From assembly GCF_954871325.1 (NCBI RefSeq), contig NC_088775.1:54227561-54291560 (forward strand): a stretch of DNA of 64,000 bases, read 5' to 3'. The translations under genes and the position numbers were made by a program. This DNA comes from Gordionus sp. m RMFG-2023 (Eukaryota > Nematomorpha > Gordioida > Chordodea > Parachordodidae). The notes below the pieces were generated by a model. That model was not told the DNA's origin. It saw only the letters and a program-made list of their open reading frames with translations, and made no database searches. How positions within the stretch are numbered: position 1 is the stretch's first letter; each line of letters starts with the position of its first letter. Of the stretch, positions 46,401 through 57,659 are shown piece by piece.

Positions 46401-48016
46401 AAATCCATTAATTTATCTGGTTTAATAAGATCATATCGTAAATTTATACAAATAAAATCCTTTCATGAAATTCATTTAAAAAATAAAACCTGCTTAAAAT
46501 GTACTTTTGAAGAAATTAATCATAAAACAAAGTAAGGAATAGCCTTTATATTCCTGATTTAATTTAAACTTTCAAAAATTTCAAAAGTATAAATAATCAA
46601 AATTTACAAATTTGTCCTGCAAATATAGCATATGGTCTTTTGCCCTGCGTGTGTTTTCAGGTTTACCGTTGAGTATAAAAATTGCCATAGCGCCCTCCGT
46701 TTGATTATTAAAAGGGCGGCGATTGTTAATATCAACCTAAAAAATATAGTATTAAAAAATCCTCCAAATATAGGTGTGTAATAAAAACATTTTAAAAAAG
46801 TAATTACTTGAAATTTTGACATAAGGTCTTTGATATTTTTCCCTTGCGATCCTATATATCTTGGTACGAGGTAGGCATGTATTTCTATAGTTTCAGTGGT
46901 ACAACTTTCCTATAAATTATGAGTAATTTATTCATTTTAAAATACATTAAATAAAGGGGGTGTATAAAACATAAGTAATATGTAAATAAAAATAGCAAAA
47001 AAATTTGCACTTTTTAAATTTTAGGTTTTATTTATAAACTATAGGCAAGCGGAGACGCTCCGAATTTCCACCATATATAAAATTCAACACAAAAATCCAA
47101 AATCTATTTATAACACTTGGAAAGAGGTAATTGGTTGGGGCAAAAATAAAAAAGCAATAAAAATTAGTGATGTAAACATTTTAAAATCTAATTCGTTAGC
47201 GTTGGTTTGTAAAAAAAATCGAATATGCTCGCGTTCAGATTCATCAACGCGTTCATTCATATTTAAAAATATATTTTAAATAAAAATACATAAAAAAAGC
47301 AAAATCTTTTAATATAAATACATTAAAAAAACAAAATGTTTCAAGGTTATACATTATACCCAACAGATTTAAAAGTTATAATTTGTAATAGAGTATATTG
47401 TGTAAAAATAAATAAGATTAAAAATATAATATTTTAAAGCTTGTTTCTATTAATTTTTAAACCGAAATTGCTACAACAAAAAATGCGTTCCATAAAAGAT
47501 TAAAATGGTATTGCGGTGTTTTAAATAAAGTTCTTTATTTATGAATATTTATTGAAAATATTAAATATTTTATCTTTTGTTTCAAAAAATTTATTTTGTT
47601 CTGATGAAATCCAAGAGTTATAAACACCGGGTGTGTTATGGAGGAAATAATTTACTGATTTTCATATATATATATGCTTAAAATGAAAAGTATAATATTA
47701 TTTGATAAAGTTAATATGGTAAAATATTTAAGGATTCAGCTGGGTAAGAAAATGAAGCCTTTTAATTAAAAAATTCAGATTATTTTAAATTAAAAAAAAT
47801 TTACAATCGAATTTTGTTATATTTTATGTTGTTCAAGTCCCTTTTACAAAACAAAAATCTCAATTAGAGTGTCCTCTCAAAACCCGTCTAACGGAAAGAT
47901 TCCTTACTCCTTTATCTTTTTTCCCAGAATACGTATTGCAAATTTTTTTCATCTTGTTCTTATTTTTCTTTAAAAATTTCCATATTTTTAAATTATTGTT
48001 TTTTTTCTACTAGCTG
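43430..48016. other. A+T-rich region without a recognised gene
   Basis: About 4.6 kb in which I recognise no coding gene. It includes a dispersed repeat (44035-44240, see 29520-29740) and, near 45210-45400, 'tgccaaggttttagcagaac' and 'caattgatatggaataacc', which vaguely recall the long inverted arm sequences at 21745 and 22180. Several 60-75-codon frames are composition artefacts. Confidence 0.5.
44035..44240. repeat. Dispersed repeat, second copy
   Basis: Same orientation as 29520-29740; shares 'gtatatatctgcataatag' and 'ttttttggggcttggagt'. Diverged. Confidence 0.4.
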
Positions 48017-48968
48017 TGCCAGGGATGTCGGGTGCTTTGGGTGCTGAAGCACCCCCTTTTCAAAATTAGCACTAATTTCGACTATTTATTACAATTTTAT
48101 TAGATGATCCTACTCATCAAAACGAAACAAAACCTAATATAAATAACAATTTATATTCGAAGTAGTTCTTTAATTATTATCCCAATAAGTAAAATATGTC
48201 ATTGATTATCTTATTTTCCATTTTAGATGCTCATCAACCTTCAATTTTATTAAAAAATGAAATCTCCAATTCATTAAAAACTAGATCTACTTATAATAAT
48301 TATTTTTTATTGATTGTACATAATAGAATCTAACTAAACCAAATGTAAACAATAATTTCAATATTCAGAATATATGTATATAAGAAATTTGAAATGATAT
48401 TTTAATTTTCTTTAATAGATGATCTTCCACTATCAATATTATATAAAAAAGATAATCCCAATTTTATATCAACTTGTAGTGTTGTTAAACGGCTCGTTTC
48501 GAGCTGAAACGGTTAAATATATATTTTAACCAGAAAATATTGCCTAAGCCTTAAGATTTTGATAAAATATGTCTAGACCTTTGTTCCTTCTATGAGCAAA
48601 ATCTTTAGGCGTAAAAATTTTCTGGATGAAGTAGTGAGCGTTTTTAAAAATCGGCTCAAAACGAGCCGTTTAACAACACTATCAACTTGCAATTTATTAA
48701 TTTAACCTGATAAAAGTTAGTATAGAAGTTATGAGTATAAATAATTTGAGCTAGATTCTAATTTGTATTAGATATTATTTTAATTAGTAAAAACATGTAT
48801 ACTAGATTTAATTATAGTAGACGATTTAAATCTAATCCTAACGATGCCCGGGCAAAAGCGTGTAAAGGGGGTATTGGAAGCTATAAATATAGTTAAAATA
48901 TATGTCTTTTTTAAAAATAAATTAGCACTTTTGGTAGCCCCTTTTGTAAAAAGGTAACGACGCCCCTG
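48017..48968. mobile_element. Non-autonomous hAT-type element with nested MITE
   Basis: Left end CAGGGATGTCGGGTGCTTTG; right end read inward CAGGGGCGTCGTTACC. The left end carries a GC-rich inverted bit (GGGTGCTGAAGCACCC). The right interior has CCCGGGCAAAAGCG near 48848, matching the GC-rich segment of hAT-4 near 31997. Flanking octamers AGCTGTGC and GAATGTGC share only five bases, so the duplication is weak. The interior shows exon-like short repeats (DDPTHQNETKPNI; DDLPLSILYKKDNPNF) recalling hAT N-terminal leaders. No transposase. Confidence 0.6.
48477..48681. mobile_element. hAT MITE, 205 bp, hAT-3-like ends
   Basis: Ends are TAGTGTTGTTAAACGGCTCG and its inverse; the first 15 bases are identical to those of hAT-3. 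An exact 8-base duplication TCAACTTG lies at 48469-48476 and 48682-48689. The interior is non-coding. It is inserted into the 48017-48968 element. Confidence 0.93.
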
Positions 48969-49019
48969 GAATGTGCAGTCTCTATATAGATATGGCAATA
49001 TATTATATACATATAGATC

Positions 49020-49140
49020 CTGGCCGTCGGCTCAAGCCATGGTTGCCGGCAATTTTCTCCAAACTGGAAATGCCACCTATTGAGATAAGCTGCGCCGCCA
49101 CACTTGCAGTTGGTTTTTTATGGCGGTGGTGCGGCGTATA
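49020..49140. other. GC-rich island, probable transposon end
   Basis: A conspicuous GC-rich patch (gctgcgccgccacacttgca, tggcggtggtgcggcg) bordering the hAT-5 relic. It probably contains that element's terminal or subterminal region. No matching right end or duplication identified. Confidence 0.35.
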
Positions 49141-49399
49141 AAATTTTTAAAATGCTATTTAATTATATTTATAGTATATATTAAATTATTATTTCTTAAA
49201 TTTGAATATTAAAATTAATAAAATGCTTAAAATATGAGTTGTATTGGTATATAAAAGATATATATACGATATACCATTTATAATTCATTCAAATAATTTT
49301 ATATTTCAATTACATAAACATAATACATATTATTCTTCTTAGATTTACACATGTGAAACAATATCAATCCTAGTTTCCAAAAAATTTATTAAATCCTTT

Positions 49400-49920
49400 A
49401 AATAATTGTAAATTGTTGGAAGCTGACCATTATATTCCCATTTCGTTGGGGCTACTCGTGGTAATCTTTTTTGACAAATTTATCAAATTCCGCTGTTCGT
49501 TTAGATGATATACTAAAAATACTGGCTAAACCAAATAACATTGCAAAAAAAACTTTACATGCAATAATTATGCTGCAAAATTTTGATAGATTTAACTTAT
49601 GGGCAAAAAAATGAATAAAAAGTTCTAAAGGATTAACGTCTCTTATTTTCAATTAAGCATGTGAATCGCCTGACATAACTGCAGCGACATCGTAACTCTA
49701 ACGTATTATTCTATTATAAATTTTGATAAATCAGCATCTCGATGCATAATAAGGAAAAATTCAATGAATCGTTCATACAATGTTCCGTCATCTATAACAT
49801 ATCGAAGAACAAGAGCCAGTTGCGATTTATTGGTTATATCAGTTGTTTTATCTAATATTAGTTTCAACTTTTTCAATTCATTCAATATTTTTTGATGCAA
49901 AACATGAAATAGAATAAATT
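49400..49920 (-). pseudogene. hAT-5 transposase fragment
   Basis: Two minus-strand blocks: 49706-49900 (ILDKTTDITNKSQLALVLRY, VIDDGTLYERFIEF) and 49452-49652 (FIHFFAHKLNLSKFCSIIIA; FSISSKRTAEFDKFVKKDYH). They form the middle of a ZMYM1-like hAT transposase: the catalytic Asp context, then the HxxAHxLNL-type region. The end of the protein and the N-terminus are missing, and a gap separates the blocks. A second copy of the first block lies at 61040-61335 on the other strand. Confidence 0.75.
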
Positions 49921-50940
49921 AAATCATTCAGAATATTGCTTAATCCAATAAAAACTACACTATTTTCTAAATGATGTTTTAATATTAAATTTTAATAAAT
50001 AAATTCAATATAATTGCCTCTATTCATTGACGAAGCGTCCATAGAAGCAAGGGAAGCACTGCTTCTATTATAATTTTTCCTAAATTTTTTAAAAATAAAT
50101 TCATTATAATCTAGTGCTGTAAAAATTACTATTAAAAAGAAATGCGTTACCGTTACGTCTAAAAAAAGGAACGCGTTACCGCTACTCGTTATCTTTTAAA
50201 AAGAGGAACGCGCGCTACTGACTATTCAAAAAAGTAACGGGTTACCCATTACTTAAAAACTTAAATATTATATACAAAAAAAGTATTTATTTTTTTCCAA
50301 CAATATATAATATAAATAAACTATACAAAAAGAATAAATAATACCATTTTATAAAAAAAATTTTCATATATATTATTATAATATAAGTAAAATTTTACAA
50401 AAATAATATATTATATAGAAGATAACAACTTTTTTTAACAATTTTTTATTTATTTTAAGCAACATTTGATTTTCAAAATTTTGACATGAAAAACAAGGGT
50501 GCTTAGTGCTCTTAACACAGCTTCCGCCATGCTAAACACACAATCAATTGGCGCAGAGGATGGGAGAGTTGTAATATTTAATAATTAAAAATATTTAATT
50601 ATCAATATTTTGCAAAATGATTAATACATCATCTTCACAAGGATGGGTGTGTTGGATAAAGGAATTAAAACTGTTCTTTCTTTCAAGATTTTTTCTTAAA
50701 TTGAAAATAAGTTCTAACATCCTTTGTTGACCTCTAATTTTATCCAGGGCCAATCCAATTTAAATAGGGGGTGAATTATTTCGGACAGTATATATTAATC
50801 TTTATAGATGTGTTTGAATTTATTGAAAATAAAAGATATTCAAAAGATAATTATAAGCAATATTTGAATACCTTTTATCTATGCCTTCCAGGAATGAATA
50901 CGCGGCTTACAAATCTTAAATTATTGAAAGCTATTTTTTT

Positions 50941-51708
50941 TTAGCTTTCACTTTTTCTGGTGGTAAGCTCCTTCACTTATCTATATTATAATATTAATCT
51001 TGCTATCTATTTTTATCTTTGTATTTCTGATCGATTTCATTTGTATCGATCATCGGTGTATCATTTTTGAGGCCAAAGTATCTTGAACTCCCACCGATGT
51101 ATGAAATCAGTATCAACCAGATATCCTACCTGAGTATTCCCAACACGAAGTTATCAAATCGACAGATATCCCAATCCCGATCTCCCAATATTTGTATTTC
51201 TGATCGATTTCATTTGTATCGATCACCGGTGTATCCTGAGGCCAAAGTATCTTGATCTCCCCCACCGGGGCATCAAATCAATATCGACCAGATATCCCAC
51301 CTGAGTATTCCTCACACTGAATTATCAAATAGACAGATATCCCAATCCTGATCTCTCCCATTGGTATCAATATCGATGAATATCCCACCGGAGTATCGTT
51401 ATCAAGTCTATTGTAACTTGGTAGACAGACATTGAGCTTGAACGGCCCCCGAGGTCACCATTATCATCTGACCCACGAGTTCAGCTGGCCTTCTTTTTTG
51501 GTTTATTGGACAAGTATCCTAGCACCCGGCTGTCCAAGCCTGTCGGTGACCGGGGTGGCATTTCTCAGCTCAGAAATTTATCATATCATATGTCTAAAGC
51601 CATACACCATCGAAGAAAAACCCGAAAATTTTTAGCTCCTTCCCAGGATTGAACCTGGGACCTTCGGTTTACAAGTCTTCGTCACACACCACTGCACCAC
51701 CCCGGCGA
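50941..51708 (-). mobile_element. tRNA-derived SINE with internal 173-bp duplication
   Basis: The minus-strand head (51706-51634) resembles a tRNA: A-box-like TGGTGCAGTGGT, anticodon-loop-like CTTGTAA (UGU, threonine-like) and B-box GGTTCAATCC. It is followed by a body unlike the local A+T-rich DNA. A 173-base unit is tandemly duplicated (51018-51190; 51191-about 51363), with landmarks 'tttgtatttctgatcgattt' and 'gaggccaaagtatcttga'. Flanks carry a 19-base near-exact direct repeat, TATTGAAAG(C/A)TATTTTTTT, at 50922-50940 and 51709-51727. RNA polymerase III would use the internal boxes. Total about 770 bases, long for a SINE because of the duplication. Confidence 0.8.
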
Positions 51709-52439
51709 TATTGAAAGATATTTTTTAAAGTTTTAATATTATAATAATTATCATGGGAGTGAGATATCCCAAATACATTTTTTTCTTCGCTCTAAAAAAT
51801 TAAAAGAGCGTAGCATTCGGTTCCATAACCTATAAAATCATATATCATGTCATATTTCTAATTGAGACTAACCATACAATATTCATCCATGAACGACTTG
51901 TCGTTATCTGAAAATCTCTGTAATTCAGATTATCACAAGATTCGTCAAATTTTGGCAATTCTATTTAATAAGACTATCTATTAATTTCACGGAGATATAA
52001 AAAGAGTTCCATCTTGTTATAAACGGTTTAATCAGATATCTTCCCATGTTTTCCTTAAAAATGGTTGCAGTTTGAAGATTGCCCATGTTTATACAATAGC
52101 TTACACTTAGAAAATGTTTTTTGAAATTGTTTTAAAATGGACATCGTTACCTTCCTTTTCAATGTCAACACTTGCAATGAGATTTAAAGTGTGTGCTGAA
52201 CAGGAATGATGCTTAGGTAAGAATAAAATACTATCATTAATATTTTGATTTAAAAATAGATGAAATAATGGTAGAGGAACTATTTCATCATCCGATTCCT
52301 CTCCTTGTTAATATACTCTAATAAATTTTTAATAAATATATTATTTTTTACTTGAAAGCTTTTATATAATTTCTAGCATTGTCGGTAATGCACTTGGTCA
52401 CTTTATTTTGTATATTATATGTGGTAAAAATTTCAAAGA

Positions 52440-53165
52440 TTATTTTTGGAACCGGGATTTATGGGGAAAAAATTTGAACCCAAAACCGAACCTGAACCCC
52501 GTTTATAAAATTTTCAAAACGCCGAACCGAACCCGGGAATTTTTTCTGAACCCGGGTTCAGTGTATAGTTTAAATTAATATAAGATATTTGTGTAATGGT
52601 AAATACATATTAATAATTTACTTGATATTTTATAATATTTTTGCAATTTCCAATTAAGTGAAGTGTTAATAAATATTAAACAACTTAATTCATTTACTCC
52701 ATTTTTAAATTTATTCTCAAAGATTCCTATTGGATTATTAATAAATTTTAAAAAATTAAATTCATTTACGCCATGTATTTTTAATTTTTAACTTATTCTC
52801 AAAGATTAAATAGAGGAAAAGGAAAGTGAACAAGTCAAAGTAAAAATTATTATATTGGATATTGTTAATTTAAAGAAATACGTCTAAACAAAATTTTTTA
52901 AATCTATACATGACTATGCTTTGTATTTTAAACTATATTTTGCCTATAAATAAAATAAAAAATTTATGTCTAGTTTTTTAATTAAGATTTAAATATAGGA
53001 TATTTTTTTATCAATTCAAATATTCTTAAACCCGAGCTGAACCCGGAACCAAACCCGGGTTCAAAAATATTTCTCTAAACCGATCCTAAACCAAACCCAC
53101 TTATTTTTTTTAACCTTAAACCAAACCCGGGCAAAAATTTTGCAGGGTTCGCATCCCTGCCCAAG
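52440..53165. mobile_element. MITE with AACCCGGGTTC subterminal repeats, inside hAT-6
   Basis: Both ends are rich in AACCCGGGTTC/CCGAACCCGGG motifs (52452-52560; 53030-53135). The right end reads inward CAGGGATGCGAACCCTGC, a hAT-like terminus; the left end is altered and no clear target duplication was found. The A+T-rich interior has no gene. It separates two collinear pieces of the hAT-6 transposase. Confidence 0.65.
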
Positions 53166-54837
53166 AGTGTCTGGATGTAGCCAGTGTGCCGTCATCCCCA
53201 AATAAGAACTTTTTAAAAGACAATATTATCAATCTATAAAATATTTTTTTTATATACCGATGATAAGCTGACAAATCCACAGTTGTACAGACAATTTTTA
53301 GGATACACAATAAATTTACTTATTTCTTTGCCATGGTGTCATATGCTTTGTTAATTTTTAAAACGGGGTAGGCCTAGCCATCACATTTTTAGTTGGCTGC
53401 AATTTTTTGATATTAATAAATGCAGTGCTATCTACAATTGAAAATGGTTGTAATTTTTCAATTACAAAATTAAAAACTATGTAATCAAAAGCTGATTGTG
53501 CTATTTTTTCTTTGATATAGATGGATTCTGCATTTCAATAAGTGTGAGTTAATTGACTTCAATTTTTTTTTATTATTCAAATGTTCAGTAATCTCTTCCA
53601 TTTTTGAGGAATGTACAGTCAATAATTTTTTAATAAAAATATTATTAATTCCTGAATTTTTTATTAAAAATAACTTATCTTTTTCAATAATTGAAGATAA
53701 ATCTTTAAAAATTTAATTGCATCTTTTAATTCATCACTAAACTTATTGTCAAGGAAATAAATAAAAAATTGAAATTACGATTGCCAAAGATAATTTTTCA
53801 ATTTCTTATCTTTTTCAGAATTATCATTTAAAAAGGAATCAGGAAATATATCTAGCATTTCTCTAAAACAATATTGCCTCATAGTTTTATCCATATATAT
53901 ATATTTTTTAAAAACATATTATATAAACAAGGTTTATATAAATCACTATTTTATTCTTTAAATTTATTAACAATTTGAAGTTAAACCAATAGCAATACTA
54001 AAACAAGAAATAGAAGATATTGTTTAAACCCAATATAATATTTTAATATTTTGTTAATCTTGGCCAGCCAGGACTATACTATAGTAAATAGTTTATATAT
54101 TAATTTCATGATTACGCTTTTCAAAATATTATGAAAGAATATTTCTTTTAATGGTTATTTTATAATACCCATGATTTAATATTCTATTATTAAAGTAATG
54201 TTTAAAATAATAATAATAAATTTATTCATCTTTTTAATTTCAAATGCTTTTTTAAGTTTGAACTGCTGGACATCGAGGTTGAAATATTTGCGTTGGGACA
54301 TAATTTATATTTAAAATGTGTCGACTTTGTAAGCTTAATTTTTTTTATCGATGTAAAATATGTTTCAAATTGGGGCCAGGGAAGGGTTAAATCATCATCT
54401 TCTGAAGAATAAGTACTATAGACATAATATTATTAAAATAAATTATAAAATAGAATAAAAATATTAATATTTACTTTGAATTTTGATTGAATATTAATTA
54501 GTTTAACATTCGACTAAAAATTTAACGAGAAATTAAAATAAAGGAATTGGTGGTTAATATGAATTAAAAACTCGGCTTAGAACTTAGATTATTTATATTA
54601 AAAAATAAATAAAACTAATTTTATAATACAATAAAATGTGTTTTTCTTTTTTTAATATTTTTAAGAAAAAATTTAAAGTAACGAGTAACGTTTTACCGTT
54701 ACTCAAAAAAAATCGCGTTACTGTTACTCGTTACCTCTAGAAGAAGGTAACGAATGGCGTTACTTTTCTTCAAAAAAGGTAACTAGGTTAGTAACGACGT
54801 TACTTTTTAGACCTTACTTTACAGCACTGTTATAATC

Positions 54838-55115
54838 TTTATGCTATGTTAAAAAAAATTAATACTATTTTACTACGTTATTATTTTACCAACTTAAAAA
54901 TAAAAAAATTAACATTATTTTTTACGTTAAAAAAAACATATATGCGGGATAAAAATTTAAAATTGCTTATTTTTTAAAATAAATACAAGAAAGAAAAATC
55001 ATGTTCATATCATATATTTTTCTATTAAGTAAAAGAAAATAAACATTAGGAAACCCAAATATAAAATAGCTTATTTTTTTAAATAAATAAAGAGAAAATC
55101 ATGCGAATGTATTGT
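54838..55115. other. A+T-rich spacer, nothing recognised
   Basis: Between hAT-6 and its small relative. No feature seen beyond short A/T runs and a local repeat of 'aaaatagcttattttttaaa'-type sequence. Confidence 0.4.
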
Positions 55116-55123
55116 GTAATTTT

Positions 55124-55997
55124 TAGTGCCTCTAAGTAACGTCGTTACCTTTTTAAAGAAAAGGAACACTATTTATTACCTTCTTCTAGAGGTAACGAGT
55201 AAGGTGTCTCTTTTTTGTCAGTGCGGTAACGCAGGTGCGTATGCGGCAAGGAGGAGACAGCCCCCCCCCCCCAATCCAAAGCAAAAAACCCAGATCCGGG
55301 CTAAAATATTTTTCAGAAATATTATTGATGATTATATCTTATTGCATGATATATTCCATTTATTTATCACATTAATACAGAAATAAATAACTACCAATTA
55401 ATTCTATGAATTAATATCGATATCAAATTTTCATTGGCATTATATTTATCTACCATTTTAATAATTCACAAAGATAAAAAAAATTAAATGTAACGGGTTG
55501 CGAAACTTGTGCAAACATTCTTACCGGGCCGAAGCAGACCGGGCTTTGCTTTATTTTTAGAAAAGTACCATCATCGAGATGGCGAAACAAATAATAAAAA
55601 GACTTTTTACAAAAAAAAAAGATTTAGAATTTTAGATGAAATAATCAAAAATCTTACTTGAGTATTTTCAAAGAAGATCAAAATGCGATTTTTATCACAC
55701 CAAATTAAATTTCCAGTATTCTTTTTATCATTTAAACATGACCAATAATCTTAATTAATTGCCTTGCCCTTTTTAAGTTCAATATTTTGTTATATTAAAA
55801 TAAAATATTTCTTTGTTTACCCCCCCCCCCCTTTTGTTGTATATATTTAATTTTTTTAAGTAACGAGTAGTAACACTTTTTTGAAAACCCAGCAACGCGC
55901 GTTCCTTTTTTACAAGGCAATGAGTAACGATAACGCGTTCCTTTTTCAGACGTAACAAATAGTGTGTTTCTTTTTTGAAGTAACGTTTAGAGCACTA
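55124..55997. mobile_element. Non-autonomous hAT-6-family element
   Basis: Ends are TAGTGCCTCTAAGTAACG and, read inward from the right, TAGTGCTCTAAACGTTAC. An exact 8-base duplication GTAATTTT lies at 55116-55123 and 55998-56005. GTAACG/CGTTAC motifs crowd both ends as in hAT-6. The 874-base interior includes a run of about 12 C (55261), another of about 10 C (55820) and a GC-rich GGGCCGAAGCAGACCGGGC near 55525. No transposase. Confidence 0.9.
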
Positions 55998-56009
55998 GTA
56001 ATTTTACGT

Positions 56010-57326
56010 TTAACCCTTTGACGCCCAACTTTCTATTAATTAAAAAAAAATTATTCATTTATACACTCCATAGATGCCTAATATTTATTTCAACTTTTAT
56101 TTTTAAATATACAGTTAAAAAAAAATGATGATGCCAAATCAAATCATCAGGTTTTTGTGTAATAAAAAAATACAAATATTTATTTATTATGAAAATGTCA
56201 AAAACAATTTCTAAATTGATTAAAACATAAATATATATTACATTTTCCACGTTTTGTTCTTGAGTATGCATTTATGCATAACTTGCACCTTTGCCTAGTT
56301 TTGCAGGAATCTGGCCAATGACCTATGTTATCATATCTGATATCAGATATAGGAGCCATTATAGAAGAAATTTTTTTTTAATAGGTTTATTTAAAGGCCT
56401 CCCTGATTTTCTTTTACTAGTTTTTCCTGCCGATAACAATGCTTTAACAATATGTGTTTTAAATTGTATAAGTTTCATAATTTTATTCTCCTTTTCATGG
56501 CATATTTGCCGTTTATATAAAAGCCATGAATTTACTACACATATATCTATGAGATGAAAAATAATTCTTAAGTAGAATCTTTTTCCTTTGATATCTACTC
56601 TATAGCATTCAACAAGCATATTGTGTAAATCGACTCCTCCCATACCTTCATTATATATTTTTAATACATTTGGTCTTGGAACTTCAATATATTTTTTGTT
56701 ACTCAGTGACCATCTTTTTACATTTACTGCCGGATGAACACCGACAAATGTTGAGATGATGTGCACAAATTTATTGTCATACCATTAGACAATTATTTTT
56801 TTTTTTTTATCAACTTTATATACATAGCTCCCACGACCTTCTTTTTTTTTAAGTCTTTATGGCATTTTAACTTGCAACGATTACTTCTAATAGTCCCTAC
56901 CATAAATATACCTTTTTCTTTTAATTTTTTAGCCAATGCTATTGAAGAAAAATAATTATCGCAAAAGAGTTTATGATTTTGAAATTTCGGGATATTTTTA
57001 GCCAATTGGAGGACTATATCACCACTTATCCCTAATTCTGAGGGTGTTGGATTAGTTTGCTTTCCCACATAACTCCGCCCTTTGAAAGGGATGATTAATT
57101 CATCAACACATACTCTTTCCTCCATCTCTAATTTTTGCATATTATTTTGAATCTCTTTGATAAATGGCCTAATTTTAAAACAATTATCATATCCATCTTG
57201 ATTTCTTGGGATAAGTTGAGAATTATCATTAAAATGTAAATATTTTCGCAATATTTGGAACCTGGTTCGAGGCATAGTTTCCGTAACCTGAGGGAACGCT
57301 AATTCTGCAGACCAATACTGTCTATA
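56010..57326 (-). mobile_element. piggyBac-1, 5'-truncated copy
   Basis: The intact 3' end is at 56010: TTAA then CCCTTTGACGCCCAAC. The minus-strand transposase runs rightward and is cut at about 57326, where hAT-7 sequence begins. The other inverted end is missing. The sequence is highly similar to piggyBac-2 in opposite orientation (for example ELAFPQVTETM, RTRFQILRKYL and TNPTPSELGISGDIVLQLAK in both). Confidence 0.9.
56280..57326 (-). pseudogene. piggyBac-1 transposase fragment
   Basis: The minus-strand piece 56793-57326 begins YRQYWSAELAFPQVTETM, continues through the first catalytic Asp context (CVDELIIPFKGRS) and the second (KLFCDNYFSSIALAKKLKEK), and breaks near 56860. The piece 56359-56766 holds the third Asp context (GMGGVDLHNMLVECYRVDIK). 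Compared with piggyBac-2, about 36 residues after FKGRS are missing, an in-frame deletion that removes part of the catalytic core. The N-terminal ~150 residues are absent. The C-terminal cysteine-rich end is decayed. Confidence 0.88.
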
Positions 57327-57659
57327 ATATGTTGTCAAATAGGGTTTGAGCAATATCGCTCTTTCAAGCATTTGTTAGCTTGAATTCCAACGTTTTGGTA
57401 CATCTAAAATTTGAAGAAATTTTAAGGCTGAATTTTTTTCAATAAATATTTTTTTGAGTTTATTAAATTTAGATAAAGAATTTTTTAAAAAATTTCTTTT
57501 TAAAGTTTTATTTAAGGGTTCTGGCGCGGCTATAACAGCCAAATGTATAACATGACAAAAGCATTTGCACACATTATTTAAATTAAAATTATCTCTTTGA
57601 TTTAAAATTTTTAGAAAGTCTAAATTATAACTTGAATTGTCAATTTCAAATTTTACTTC

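Larger units (their letters stand above)
50450..53894 (-). pseudogene. hAT-6 transposase, decayed
   Basis: Possible start at 53894 (MDKTMRQYCFREMLDIFPDS). Next is the core at about 53370-53570 (FDYIVFNFVIEKLQPFSIVD). Then TTVDL / GMTAHWLHPDTLG is read at about 53165-53300. After the nested MITE comes VTKCITDNARNYIKAF at about 52350-52430, then GRYLIKPFITRWNSFYISVK at about 51970-52050, and, beyond the SINE, the C-terminal dimerisation motif TTLPSSAPIDCVFSMAEAVL at about 50510-50570. The order is that of a hAT transposase, and the protein is closest to hAT-1 within the window. Many stops and shifts; not functional. Confidence 0.75.
50112..54829 (-). mobile_element. hAT-6 DNA transposon
   Basis: Left end TAGTGCTGTAAAAATTAC; right end read inward CAGTGCTGTAAAGTAAGG. 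An exact 8-base duplication TTATAATC lies at 50104-50111 and 54830-54837. Length is 4.72 kb. Both ends are filled with GTAACGCGTTAC-type palindromic motifs (50130-50260; 54675-54810). It contains a decayed minus-strand transposase, a SINE (50941-51708) and a small MITE (about 52440-53165). Confidence 0.92.

Noticed and set aside
46604-46822. 72-codon minus-strand frame with CYIC near its end
   Set aside because: No recognisable domain, short, and surrounded by non-coding A+T-rich DNA.
48780-48998. 72-codon minus-strand frame
   Set aside because: Spans the right end of a non-autonomous hAT and its flank; no conserved features.
51634-51706. Possible functional tRNA-Thr gene
   Set aside because: The acceptor stem does not pair, the anticodon stem is poor, and it continues into a SINE body with flanking duplication; it is a SINE head.
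55126-55386. 86-codon frame with a proline run
   Set aside because: It starts at the inverted end of a hAT-6-family element and the prolines come from a poly-C tract.
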